Source of the DNA: Leucocoprinus leucothites
Lineage: Eukaryota > Basidiomycota > Agaricomycetes > Agaricales > Agaricaceae
NCBI GenBank assembly: GCA_013368445.1
Contig: JAACJO010000001.1
Span: forward strand, 1-64,000
Direction: 5' to 3'
Length of the DNA: 64,000 nucleotides
Part shown: piece by piece, positions 8,874 to 19,679 of the stretch
Position numbering within the stretch: the stretch's first letter is position 1
Layout of the letters: the number at the start of each line of letters is the position of its first letter
The notes under the pieces: generated by a model
The model's database searches: none
What the model was told of the DNA's origin: nothing
The model's input: only the letters and a program-made list of their open reading frames with translations
Position numbers and translations under genes: made by a program

Positions 8874-9539
8874 TGTTATGTATATTGATTATATCTAGCA
8901 TTTGTTCTTTCTATAATACGAAGTCAATATTAGCTTTACTTAAGTAATATCGCAATTATGTTTTCTTCTTATTTGTTCTTGTATTTTCTTGATTGTTTTG
9001 ACTCGTTTAGTTTTGTTTTGTTATGACTTATTATGACTTGTTTGGTTTTGTTGTTATTTTGATGACATGTGATTGTTAAATATAGTTGCACTATATTTGG
9101 ACTTACCTTGTGATCGATCAAATGATCAAAGAAGAACTTCTTTAGAAGAACTTCTAAAGCTTCTTTGACAGATCGCATCTTATATAGTTTAATTAGCGTT
9201 AAGGAAGCTGTACGCTTCTCTTCTTTTCATTAGAAGCCCTTAGCCCTAGTTAATAATGGATACCGACTTGTATCGTATATAAGTCGTCGACATCTACCAA
9301 GTAGAAACGATGTTTCTACTTGGTTAGGTGGAGACTCAATACGAGTCTTTATCTATACAAAGTCGAATTGAACTTAAGCTCTAAGATCTCAATTACTAAA
9401 GTCTTAAACTCTATAATCGCCGTATTATAACTCTGACTTAGTAAACGACTTTGTCGCTTACCAAGAAGGAGTCCCCTTTGATAAGATCAACTCGATACTT
9501 ATCGCGCCAGCTTAGGACCGGGCCGGCGTCACTATAACA
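8874..9539 (+). repeat. 3' LTR of young Ty3/gypsy element
   Basis: 666 bp, TGTTAT…ATAACA. It differs from the 5' LTR at four scattered C/T or G/A positions plus a four-base cluster at 9302-9311, where the left arm and loop of a hairpin match the reverse complement of the right arm. It is followed by ACGAC. Confidence 0.95.
9296..9324. repeat. Perfect LTR palindrome around the inferred start site
   Basis: ACCAAGTAGAAAC, a 3-nt loop (GAT), then GTTTCTACTTGGT: 13-bp arms. The 5' LTR has an imperfect version with loop ATC and one arm mismatch (G for T). Confidence 0.85.
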
Positions 9540-9544
9540 ACGAC
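9540..9544. repeat. Target-site duplication, right copy (ACGAC)
   Basis: Matches 588-592 exactly. Confidence 0.95.
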
Positions 9545-9644
9545 CTTCATCGGAACTCAGATTGCAACTCTGGCAAAGACTTGAGGATGAGAAAGGGAAA
9601 GATACAATTGGTAAAGCATAAGGAATACACTCTACCTAGGAGTC

Positions 9645-9652
9645 TATATATA
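9645..9652 (-). promoter_or_regulatory. TATA box of older LTR
   Basis: TATATATA on the minus strand, 33 nt upstream of the inferred self-primer segment, the same spacing as in the young element. Confidence 0.5.
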
Positions 9653-9801
9653 AGAAGGGAGTGGACCTGGGTAAGTACAAGTCAGGGGACTTAGGTAATT
9701 ATGACATAGACTATGACATAGACTATGATGTAGGAGTGGGGTAACTGTAAAAATAGAAATTGACATGGGAAGTACTGGAACCAAGTAAAGTCATAACATA
9801 C

Positions 9802-10139
9802 TGCTCTCAGCCCCACCTACACCCCTCCTTTTATGCCATGACAAGGCTGTAAACCCACACCACAAGAACAACAATATAGTCATCTCAAGACCTCAGTCCA
9901 TTCCTCCTATCCAAACCATCAAGGACACAGTCTGGACACAGTCTGAATAGATGTCCCCATCATAGTTAGACTATTCACATCCATGAGGGAGAATAACCCC
10001 TCACACTACCATATGAAGATGGTAATTATGAATCTTATTATGATGATGAGGCCAACTTCAACATAGATGGTGAAGGTAATTTACCTTAGTGACTTAGATA
10101 GTTACTAAGATGTGGACATCTTACCTACAAAAGGGATAA
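9802..10139 (+). pseudogene. Decayed ORF3 3' end of a related Ty3/gypsy copy
   Basis: Aligns with 8555-8873 of the young element, ending with the shared tail TTTACCTTAGTGACTTAG. Almost every CpG of the young copy is TpG or CpA here, with frame-breaking small changes. It runs straight into a matching LTR. Confidence 0.85.
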
Positions 10140-10738
10140 TGCTATGTATATTGATTATATCTAGTATTTCTTTCATTTACAATGTGAAGTCAATATTAGC
10201 TTTACTTAAGTAATGTCACAATTATATTTTTCCCTCTATTTGTTCTTGTGTTTTCTTATCTTGTTTAGTCTCACTTGTCTTAGTTCATTATAACTTGTTT
10301 TATCTTGTTTTGTTTTATTTATCTTTTGATGATATGTGGTTATTGAATATAGCTGTACTGTATTTGGACTTACTATGGGATTATGTCAGATGATCAAAGA
10401 AGAACTTCTAAAGCTTCTCTTCTTTCATTAGAAGCCCTTAGCTCTAGTTAATATTAGATACAGACTTGTATCATATATAAGCCATTGACATCTACCAAGG
10501 AGAAACATCATTTCTCTTTGGTTAGGTGGAGACTCAATATGAGCCTTTATCTATACAAAGTCAAATTGAACTCAAGTCTTAAAGATCTCAATTACCAAGT
10601 CTTTAACTCTTATAATTACCATCTTATAACTCTGACTTACTAAACAACTTTGTTGCTTACTAAGAAGGAGTCCCCTTTGATAGGATCAAGTTGATACTTA
10701 TCACACTAGCTTAGGACCAGGCCAGCATCACTATAACA
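10140..10738 (+). repeat. Decayed LTR of the young element's family
   Basis: Starts TGCTATGTATATTG and ends CACTATAACA. About 599 bp, shortened by deletions and rich in CpG-to-TpG changes. Its end abuts a broken minus-strand integrase reading frame at 10,739, so the copy appears to have inserted into that older pol. Confidence 0.85.
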
Positions 10739-13700
10739 TGGAGCTTGAATAGGGAGGTTGCATGAATCCAGCCAGACCTTCTGTCTTACTTCTAGTTTTG
10801 GAAGTAGACCTTTGATACATTTGGTCATAGTTTGCATTGCTTTCTTATGCAAATCCTGTGCAGTGATGTCAATATTCTTTATCCAGTCAATGCAGTCTTC
10901 AGTTGCCAGGTTGTTCATTGGTTCTTGATCAGTTGGGAAAGCTTTGAGGGGGTGGCCATACATCAGTTTAATGGGTGTCTGTGATTGATTGGAGTGGGCA
11001 TGAGAATTATGTGTGAATTCAACAAGGGTTAGTTTCTTTGGCCAGTCAAGAGCATTTTTAGAGCAGTAAGCAGAGAGGTACATCTTGATTTCCTGGTTGA
11101 AGCATTCAGTGGTACTGTCAGATTGAGGGTGGTATGCAGTATATTGTGCATGTTCTATTCCTAGCTTCTTGAACAGAGCTTGGATAGATGTAGCAACAAA
11201 ACTAGGGTCTCAATTAGAGATAATTTTATCTAGAGTTCCAAAACATGAGAAGAGATTCTTGATTAACAGATCAGAGATGTGATCTACAGTAGCTTCTTTT
11301 TATGTTTATACTATAATTATCCCTTTTGTGAGTCCATGGTCTACTACAGACAAAATAGAATTGAATCCATCAACTTCTGGAAGATCAGTGATGAGATCTA
11401 TGGCTATTTGTGCAAAGGGTCAAAGAGAGCATGGTCCCTTAATGGATTGGAGTGAGGGTGTGAAATCTGTTGATCTTGTATTGTTGACAGATTGGGCATC
11501 CTTTCATGTAGTTCTTGACAAAAGCTCTCATACCAGGCCATGTGACATATTCTTCTAATTTTCATATGGTCTTGGTTGTACTAAGGTATCCTGTTGCTAA
11601 GGTATCATGTACTCATTGGAGTAAACATTTCTTGAAGGTGTTGTTGGTGGGGAGTATGAAATGTCCATTTTCATCAATGTGTGGTGAGCCATCAGGTTTC
11701 ATTGGGAGTGATTCTTTGATTTCCAGATTGAGGATATCAATGTCCATTGCTGGGAAGGATGATGTGTCAAACATATGGGCAGGGATGGCCACTTGTGGTT
11801 TCTCTTCTTCTTCAGTGACATAGTTAGATTAGTATGACAGTGTATTAGCCACAACATTTTTAATATCAGCAATGTGGCAGATCTTGACTTTATGAGTGCT
11901 AATGAGGGCAGGCCATTGGGTTGTCTTTTGGGATAACTTCAAGGGTTTAGCCCAGTGAATGATATTGTCATGATTGGTACATATGATAGTCTTATGTGGT
12001 GAGCCATCAATGTAATGTCACCATTCTTGCAATGCACAGATGATTGCTAGGAATTTCTGTTTGGAGGTATGATAGCATTTTTTGGTCAGAGAAAATCCTT
12101 TTGAGTGGAAGAAACAGGGATGCATAACTCTGTTTGAGTCTTTTTGAAGTAAAACTGCACTAGATGTGTGGTTTGAGATATCAGTTTGTATTTCAAAAGG
12201 TTTGGTCAGGTCAGGGGTAATGAGAATGGGTTCTTGTAGAAATTTCTTCTTGTGGGTATTGAATGATGACTAAGCTTCTGAATTCTATTGAAATGGTTGA
12301 TTTTTGTGGAGAACAGTATTGAGAGGGGCTGCATAGTGGGCATAATTTCATATAAATTTCCAATAGAAGTTGCAGAAACTAATGAATTCACAGATATTTC
12401 ATGGACTTTTGGGAGTTGGCCAATTCCCTGTAACATGAAAACTGAAAAAAAACAAGAGATACTAATATTTTCGCAATTTCACACTTAGTATTATAAAAAA
12501 ATAATGCTATGCCTAAGAGCCCTATAATACATTAGTGGTGTAGCTACAAAGCTAGCTACTAAGAAGTAATACAGTCAACCAATATGGCAGGTGAGACTTG
12601 TGATCTAGTACAGCAGTCCACTATTGTGAACTGTCCTGGAGATTTGAACCCTCAACTTCAGGACACTGCTATCACAGAATTACTGCTTTGGGACTTAAGG
12701 GAAACCTCCATGCCAAGAATGATCCAAATGATCTAAAAATAAGGTCCAGGGTCTAGAATCAGATCAGAAGGATCAACAGACTAGTTAACAGTCAATGATC
12801 CACACTTTCCACATGTACAAGACAAGAACCCAGCTACCCTACTGCTTAACTACATGGCTTCTGCACTGTTCAGTCATCTGACTGTACTAGCCAAGCAAAC
12901 TGATGGTTGCATTGACATGGCAGGAGTCCTCAGATAAGAAAATATCCCAGCTGAAATGATTATCCATGATTAAAAATAAATTAATGAAAGAAACTCACAT
13001 GGCAGCTACTCTGCTATCTATGCAACAGCCTAGCAATCAAGCAGACCTACTGGTTGGTATCACATTGGAAAAGTATACCCAGCCAGATCCAGGACAATTC
13101 AGTCATTTTCTATTAGTCAATTTCAAGTCATACCTATTTCTTTCTAGAATATTTTGTCTATTTTTGTATCTCTCAATTAATATAAAAAGGGCCCAACAGC
13201 ATGTGGATAGGCAAGGAACCCTATGCCTCTGTAGTGCTATATGGTGTGTAGACCACAAACTAAGCATTTTTGAGTGAATAAGCAATCAACCTTCTAAGAG
13301 AACTCTAGCAGAAAAGACTTCTACTAGTTATTCTAGGAAATATTCTAAAATGTTTCAAGTTTGATCTAGTATCATAGTGAAGTAGCTACCAAGCTAAGAA
13401 GGCTTGTAGTTTAAAGCATATTGACCACACCAGCACCAGTGTGTGACTGAGTGAGTGATTGTAAACAAGGTCCAGTTGACCTTAGAGAGAAACAGAGACA
13501 GCTTCAGGATATAAGATCTTAGTTACAGAAGTCATCTAAGTGTCACAAACTGCACACTTAGTCAGGATCCTAGTATATTTTTCGAGAATTTCACAAAGTA
13601 ACTAGTACAGCATTCAGTTTCATTGCATATTTTATGTTTTTTAGCAGTAGCTACCTAAATCCTCATCTATTTCTCATACTTGCCCTCAAATTAATTTGAG

Positions 13701-14478
13701 GTTACATTCTAGCTACCTAGCTAGTACTCCACTTGAGGTTATATCCATATGTCAATGAGCCTCAACACTGCTATTCCTTTGAGTTTTACTGGGCCCATGT
13801 GTACTTTATCTAGTGATATTATGAATCCTAGGTATGCCAATTTTTTGTTTTTGAAATCACATTCCTCTACTTTGAGGTAGAGATCATATTTTCAAAAGAT
13901 TTCAAAAACTTGGCGGGTGATTTCTTGAAGCTCTTGTTTAGTTTTTGTATGAATCAACACATTGTCCATGTATATGATGACCTGATTTTGATGGATGAGA
14001 GGAGTGAGAATAGTGTCCATCATGTTTTGAAATGTGGCTAGACTATTACACATTTTGAAAAACATAACAGTGAGTTCAAATAACCCTTTGTGCATGCAAA
14101 AGATTTCTTTCCACTGATCTCTGTCAAAAATGCGAATATTGTTGTATCTGAGTTGTATGTTGAGTGCTGTGAAGTATTTCAATCCTTGGAGTTGATCGAG
14201 GATTGACTGGATACTGAGAATTAGATATGCATTTTTGATGGTGTGTTTGTTAAGGTATCAATAATCTTGGCATGGTCTCAGAGATCCATTTTTCTTGGAT
14301 ACAAAGAAGAAAGGAGAAGCCATTGGTGACTTCAACAGTCAAATATATCCTTTTTGTAAGTTTTCTTCTATGAATTTGTTGAGTTCAAGGGTTTCTCCAT
14401 ATGATAATTTGTATCAGGGAAAAGCTTTGGGTTGGAATGACAGTTTCATCTTGATTTTATGATTGTAGATTCAAGATA
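10739..14478 (-). pseudogene. Ty3/gypsy pol remnant, minus strand
   Basis: Read from 14,478 downward: RT N-part (KGYI, SPMASPFFFVSKK, LRPCQDY), RT core with a degraded YMDN at about 13,950, LGFIIS, then after an interruption at 13,772-12,428 the connection and RNase H (WPTPKSP, CNFYWKFI, IQTDIS, then a degraded NTLS), and the integrase down to 10,739 (VWLDSCNLPIQAP). Many stops and frameshifts; dead. The C-terminus is cut by the LTR ending at 10,738 and the gag/protease end is missing at 14,478. Confidence 0.85.
12428..13772. mobile_element. 1.35-kb insertion in gypsy pol, possibly a solo LTR
   Basis: The RT reading frame stops at 13,773 and resumes at 12,427 with ATTCC on both sides (12,423-12,427 and 13,773-13,777), a 5-bp duplication. 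The insert has no coding match I recognise. It contains TATAAAAAGG at 13,181, which would suit an LTR promoter. The 5' end is (C)TGTAACATGA; the 3' end is unclear, so the class is uncertain. Confidence 0.5.
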
Positions 14479-15275
14479 GTGGGAATCTTTCACTTTTCTT
14501 TTCAGTTATACAGCATGACAATTCCCATGTCACATTGTCCAATTTTGTCACCAATCTGGCTGATCAACAACTCGGGCTTTCATTCCTCCTCCCCACTGAT
14601 GTCCTCCCACTCTGAATCATCTCCATCTCCATTATTACCCTGTGAGGAATCGAAATCCGTCACTTTTGGCTTAGATATGCCCTTTTCCTCATAATCAGCC
14701 TTTTTTACCTTGGAGTTGACCTTTTCCCACTATTTCAGCTTTTTTCTCTCCACTTTCTCCACTTGCCTTGCTGTATTCCATCTCTCTAAGTTACTCTGCC
14801 ACCTCAGGATTCCCTCCTTGTTCCACTACTTTTGTTCCTCCTTGTTTTTGGCCCATTTTGCAAGCTCTTGATTGAATAATGCCCTAGTATCCCTTTTGGC
14901 AGCCTGAGCATGCTCTTCCTCCTCCATGTCCTCCTCATGTACTTTAATTGCTTCATACCACTCATCACTAAGCAGCCTTGTAAGCCCATTATTTAAGAAC
15001 CACTTCCCCTTTGCCCTTCCATAGAGGCCTGAAGCCACATGACATGGCTTTGTAGGGTGTCTGCCTCCTCACTCTTTTCAAGCAACATAGCCTGCAAGTC
15101 CCTCTCAAGAGTAGTTGTTGCTTCTATGCCAAGAAGGTCATCAACTGAAGACTTCTTCATATGAGAACCACAATACTTGACAGGTGACAGTTGAAGGGTC
15201 TGGATGTCAGGAGGTGGCACAGTAGATTTAATGGGTGACTTGGAGATGAGTGAGTGAGTAGTTGTCAAAGTGAGT
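14479..15275 (-). pseudogene. C-terminal tail of a pogo-like DDE transposase
   Basis: On the minus strand, 15,268 to about 14,480 carries a coiled, charged tail: LERDLQAMLLEKSEEADTLQ, then KGKWFLNNGLTRLLSDEWYE, EEEEHAQAAKRDTRALFNQE and WEKVNSKVKK. This resembles the C-terminal region of Agaricomycete pogo/Tigger-like transposases. No DDE core is left and there are several stops. It is joined on both sides to gypsy fragments. Confidence 0.5.
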
Positions 15276-16560
15276 TGGGGGAGTGCAAGTCAAAGCAGTC
15301 AGGTCATCATTTCATGTGATACTGTTGATTCATGCTTAACATGTGAAAGCAAATAAATTGTTCTAACAGGAGGAGAAGCACCTTCCTCAAGGTTAATGCA
15401 CAAGTTATAGAATCAGTAAGGTGGAAGAATATCAGCATGAGACTTACTGAAGACATCTATTCATTTGTGATATTCTAAAGGAACATTAGAAAGGTTGATG
15501 GGATCCTGCAAAGAAGAAGAAGCAGCTCCAGACACAGATGAGTCCTGGATATCCAGACCAAAATACATAGAGCCAGGTTGACAACAGACATGTGCAAATG
15601 CAGCTGCTCTAATTAGTCAAATGTCAGATCAAGCAGAAGAAGAATCAGGAACTGGTGAGATTGCATTGGGAGCTGATAATTTGGCAGAAATAAGCATGCC
15701 AATAGAAGGAGTAGCAAGATCTGGTTGTAGAGCAGATCAGAAAATAATTTGACCTGAAACCTAGTCAATTAATGGATTGTAGTGGGCAAGCCAATTATGT
15801 CCACAAACTACAGAGCAAGACAGATCAAGCCAAGTGACATAGAAGTCCAGAGTTAAAAATTCACCACTTGGAAACAAGATAGGAATTTTCACAGTCTCTG
15901 AAATGAACAAATTAGATGAACCATCAAACAACTACACCTCTATGGGAGGAATCAGAACAGTGGGTACACAATATTATAAATAAGTGAATTGTCTATAAAG
16001 CAATGAGTAGAACTACTATCAACAAGTGCAGTAAGAAAAATAGGAAATGAAGATTTATCCAAGAGAAAAGAAGAAATGAGTGAAATATGAGGAGAGTTCA
16101 GATTGGAAATACAGATGCATTGAGTCAAATACTCTCTGAGGCATAAGAGAGTTCAACACAATCCTTAGCCTGTGCAGAGTTCTGAGGATTGCTCACTATT
16201 TTTTTGAACTCTCAGATTGAGAGCCCAATGGTTGCAAAGCATCCTTGGAGTCTGTGTTGGCCTTGGCTTTTCACCCTTTAAGCTTTTTTGTATTAGAAGA
16301 AGGAGAATTGTTCTTGTTACTAATATTACTGGACTCATTTTTGCAAAGACATTTGCAAATCATGTGGTTGCCACCACAATATAGACATTGTTCATTTACA
16401 ATGTGACACTGATGCTCTTGTGCAGTCAGCTTACCATCTTTATTGAGCTTTCCAGCAAGAGGGTTGATAAAAGTGGACAAGTAGTATGTATTCTCTGAGC
16501 CTGAGACTTCTTAAGTTTCTTCACCATTCCAAATTATGCTTGTCCACAACTATGATACAT
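15276..16560 (-). pseudogene. Ty3/gypsy gag C-terminus and protease remnant
   Basis: Minus strand, from about 16,480: GKLTAQEHQCHIVNEQCLYC with CGGNHMICKC, a degraded zinc knuckle of Gag, then a retropepsin region (CFIDNSFIYKY, IEVQLFDGSSN, DFYVTWLDLSCSVV, GHNWLAHYNPLID) and the start of the RT linker (LSNVPLEYHK, DVFSKSHAD). This is a common basidiomycete gypsy family, different from the young element. Interrupted by stops; CpG absent. Confidence 0.75.
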
Positions 16561-16879
16561 AATTCACTAGACACCTCTTGTCTGGCCACATTGTTGGTCA
16601 TTGAATGGGAAAGACTGATGATAGAAGATGACATTTGAAAAGCATCCACATTGCATTCTTAGGAATATGTCTAAGTGCCATTCACAAATTTCCATGCATT
16701 GAGGCTAAGGTAGAGTTCAGGCACAAATGAGATTATCATGTGCTACATGACAATGTGTGACATTGCTGAGCAAGCTTATTAAGCCACTACTCTCCACTGT
16801 GTATACTCAACCATCCACATGTACAAGAAAAAAAAGAGAGACTATTAACAACATCTAATTCTATTTTATGCATCAATCA

Positions 16880-17110
16880 GTACCATGTATGCCCCCCTCT
16901 TGCTTTCAGAACAGCCTGAACATGGTTTTCCATTGTGTGAATATATTTATTGATTGTCTTGACTGATAGCTCATCCCAGGCTTGGTGTACTGCTGCCTTG
17001 AGGGTGTCAAGTGATGTTGGGGGATGTGGTGAATGTCAAATAATTTCCTAGAGCTTGTGGCAAATACCCTTAATAGGATTGAGATCAGGTGAAAAAACAT
17101 TTGGGAGTAT
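16880..17110 (-). pseudogene. Tc1/mariner transposase C-terminal remnant
   Basis: The minus strand reads FSPDLNPIKGI, then TLKAAVHQAWDELSVKTINK, then VQAVLKARGGHT, the end of a Tc1-type transposase with the catalytic Glu of PDLNPIE replaced by Lys. Frameshifted, and no matching inverted repeats were found. Confidence 0.7.
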
Positions 17111-17315
17111 CATACTCCCTATGAAAGGTCTGATGAGGCAGTATTTGAAGAAGTAATAATGTATTGTTCATGAGGAATGGCCACTTTTGTGATATGTTCC
17201 TTGACATCACAGGAGCATGTTGCTTATAATATTCAATACTTTTCTTGATCACAAGTATATCACAACCCTTGATTCAATGTATCATATTATAGCTGTAGCT
17301 TACAATGTGAGTATA

Positions 17316-17526
17316 TAAGTGGCTCAAAAAACTGTCCCAATGTTTTTGCATCTTAGACATATTTGCTAATACCAGGGCAGATATATGGTCTAGCATCCTG
17401 AAAATATTCACACAGGTACCTTGACATATTGAGAGTATATATTCCCATGATCACATGGTCTTGTACAACAATGAGTTATTAATGAAATATTGAAAATATC
17501 TACTCATTGGGACAGTTTTTTGACCT
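17316..17526. repeat. Tc1 left inverted repeat
   Basis: Inverted copy of 18,691-18,903. It carries the terminal CTCAAAAAACTGTCCCAATG motif and an inverted internal copy at about 17,503-17,525. Confidence 0.85.
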
Positions 17527-17663
17527 CCTGTTAGCCTCCCAGTATCTACCTTGTAACATGCCAGGGGAGCATCAGGGTAGGTGTGGAAGTAATAAACAAA
17601 ATTATGTGACCTTTTTTAACATGTTGGGATGGTTATAACTGTCTTTCTTTCTGCCACTACATC

Positions 17664-18675
17664 ATGAAAGCTATCTCCTCTATCCAATACTCTCAAATCA
17701 CTTCTCTTCTCAAAGATGGCTACTCCTTGTACCAGATTGAACATAAAACTGGTCTAGGTGAGTCTATGGGAGGATCAAGAAAGAAGTTGATGGAGACAAG
17801 GAAAACAAGGGAGGATGTCTTTCCAAGCTTTCTCCTTGTGATAAAAAAGCAATAATTCACCAAATAACCTCTAGAAAGCTAGACAATGCTGTCCAGGGTA
17901 CAAATTTCATTAACTCTACTCTATCTGCCCTGTCACACCCCAAACTGTCAGAAATACCCTTTAGGACGATGGATTTCACTCTGTAACCAAGGTCAAATGA
18001 CCTCTACTCAAAAAGTGACATCATGAGAAATGCCTTGACTGTGTATATGAACATAGGAATTGGACAGTGGAGGACTGGAAGAGGGTGTTGTGGACAGATG
18101 AAACAAAGATCAACAGGATTGGGTCAGATGGAAAGGTATATACCTGGAAGGAGAGGGGGGAACCACTGTCAAATAGGACCACTCTCTCTACTGTCATACA
18201 TAGAGGAGGTGGTAACATGATGGTGTGGGGGTGTATGGGGTGGAATAGGGTAGGAAAGCTGATAGAAGTTCAAAGGAATATGGATGCAGTGCAATACTGC
18301 AAGAATTTGGACATTGGGATGGTGGAAAGCTTTGAAAAGTTGGAGATGGAGGAGGAGGAGAGAATATTCCAGCAGGATAATGACCCAAAACACACCTCAA
18401 AACTAGGACCACAATAGTTTGTAGACAACAACATTCAAGTTCTATCATGGCCTGTACAATCCCCTGACCTAAATCCCATTGAACACCTCTGGACCTACCT
18501 GAAGGACCAGCTGAAGGCATATGAAAGACCATCCAAGAGAGTATTTGAATTGTGGGAGAGGCTAGCAGAGGAGTGGAATAAGATTCTAGCAGAAAGGTGC
18601 CAAAGGCTGATAGAAAGCATGCCCAGGAGGATTGAGGCAGTTATCAGAGCAAGAGGAGGTCATACAAAGTATTGA
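17664..18675 (+). pseudogene. Tc1 (DD34E) transposase, degenerate
   Basis: An N-terminal helix-turn-helix segment begins MKAISSIQYSQITSLLKDGY. After frameshifts the catalytic core is read from about 18,067: WTDETK (first Asp), VWGCMGWNRVGKL, QQDNDPKHTS (second Asp), SPDLNPIEHLW (Glu), ending IEAVIRARGGHTKY. There are 34 residues between the second Asp and the Glu, so it is a Tc1-type DD34E enzyme. A TAG at 18,416-18,418 plus frameshifts make it non-functional. Confidence 0.85.
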
Positions 18676-18690
18676 GTAGGTAGATAACAG

Positions 18691-18903
18691 AAGGTCAAAA
18701 AACTGTCTCAATGAGTAGATATTTTCAATATTTCATTAATAATTCATTGATGTACAAGATCATGTGATCATGGGAATATATGCTCCCAATATGTCAAGGT
18801 ACCTGTGTGAATAATTTCAGGATGCTAGGCCATATATCTGCCCTGGTATTAGCAAATATGTCTAAGATGCAAAAACATTGGGACAGTTTTTTGAGCCACT
18901 GTA
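18691..18903. repeat. Tc1 right inverted repeat
   Basis: Inverted copy of 17,316-17,526, ending GAGCCACTGTA. Confidence 0.85.
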
Positions 18904-19679
18904 ATCTATCTGGAGCAATCAGGATAGTAAATTTGTTAGTATAGGCTCTGAATGACACAATGACCTCAGAATTTCTGAGCAGTCTGAGTGCTGTTTGGCC
19001 ATTTGAATAAGCATCTGTGAGCTAGAGTACATGAGTTGTGAATCTATTCAAGAGGTTAGAACATAGAGAAGAGGTACTCAGTAGTAAACAGAAAGTCTAC
19101 CCTCTCATTTATTTAGGTATTCAAAGCTAGAAGAGGAGATAATTTTTAGCAGAGGCCTGGTATCATACTGGCTTGACCTCTTTATTAAAACCTGAAAACA
19201 AATTATGCTTGAATTATTTGAGATTTCTTGAACTTGGGGAGGAGGTTTTAGGTATTTTATATGTCCTCTAGTCCTTAATTTGCATGTCAATACATCAATG
19301 CATTGTGAGATTAGTAGAATATGGTAGTAAATTGACTAATTTAGAATCTCTGAGAGATTCTTTGTAAAGGCAATTCTAGTTGGCCTTTGGTGCCCTATTT
19401 GGTCTAAATAAGCCTGGAATTGCAGAGATTATAAATTTATATTTTTCCTGAAATGTTATGCTCAAGTCACATAATAGCCCCTATTTGTGCCTGAACTCTA
19501 CCTTACCTCCAGACAAAAAGCACCAAGCTGATTTTGTATTGTTGGCTGATATATTTCCAACAGTATCCACAATATATCAATACAGAAACATTATTCACAA
19601 CAGGCCCCACTGCTATAGGGTTGGCATGGTATTAAACTCTTGGTAAACATTCTTGGCAGAGACAACACACCTTATTCAA
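18904..19679. other. AT-rich, CpG-poor filler, no gene recognised
   Basis: No convincing reading frame. Low CpG and high AT like the TE block to its left. Possibly a decayed LTR, but no termini were found. Confidence 0.4.

Larger units (their letters stand above)
593..9539 (+). mobile_element. Complete young Ty3/gypsy chromovirus (three-ORF)
   Basis: An 8947-bp LTR retrotransposon with 666-bp LTRs, PBS, gag, pol in the -1 frame, an extra ORF3, a polypurine tract and a perfect 5-bp target duplication. The pol order protease-RT-RNase H-integrase-chromodomain places it in Ty3/gypsy chromoviruses, near the Tf1/sushi type judging by the self-complementary primer site. The LTRs differ at 8 of 666 positions, and four of these cluster in one hairpin, so insertion is recent. 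Unlike its surroundings it keeps ordinary CpG content. It is inserted into an older LTR. The gag and pol frames are intact by eye, so it may be active or only recently silenced. Confidence 0.95.
9540..9798 (-). repeat. Older LTR, main piece (minus strand)
   Basis: On the minus strand it starts TGTTATGACTTTAC at 9798 and is cut at 9540 by the young element, ending at 592-584. Total about 263 bp. On the minus strand a TATATATAG box (9652-9644) lies 33 nt before ATGCTTTACCAA (9619-9608), the inferred RNA 5' end. R-U5 is then only about 84 nt. Confidence 0.65.
17316..18903 (+). mobile_element. Tc1-like DNA transposon with long inverted repeats
   Basis: About 1.59 kb bounded by TA, with long terminal inverted repeats (17,316-17,526 and 18,691-18,903) around one degenerate transposase gene. 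The outer end reads AGTGGCTCAAAAAACTGTCC, and the same GGGACAGTTTTTTGA motif recurs inverted at the inner edge of each repeat. Confidence 0.85.

Noticed and set aside
14826..15268. Two minus-strand frames that look like a small coiled-coil gene.
   Set aside because: They match the charged tail of pogo-like transposases, are frameshifted against each other and lie in CpG-free TE debris.
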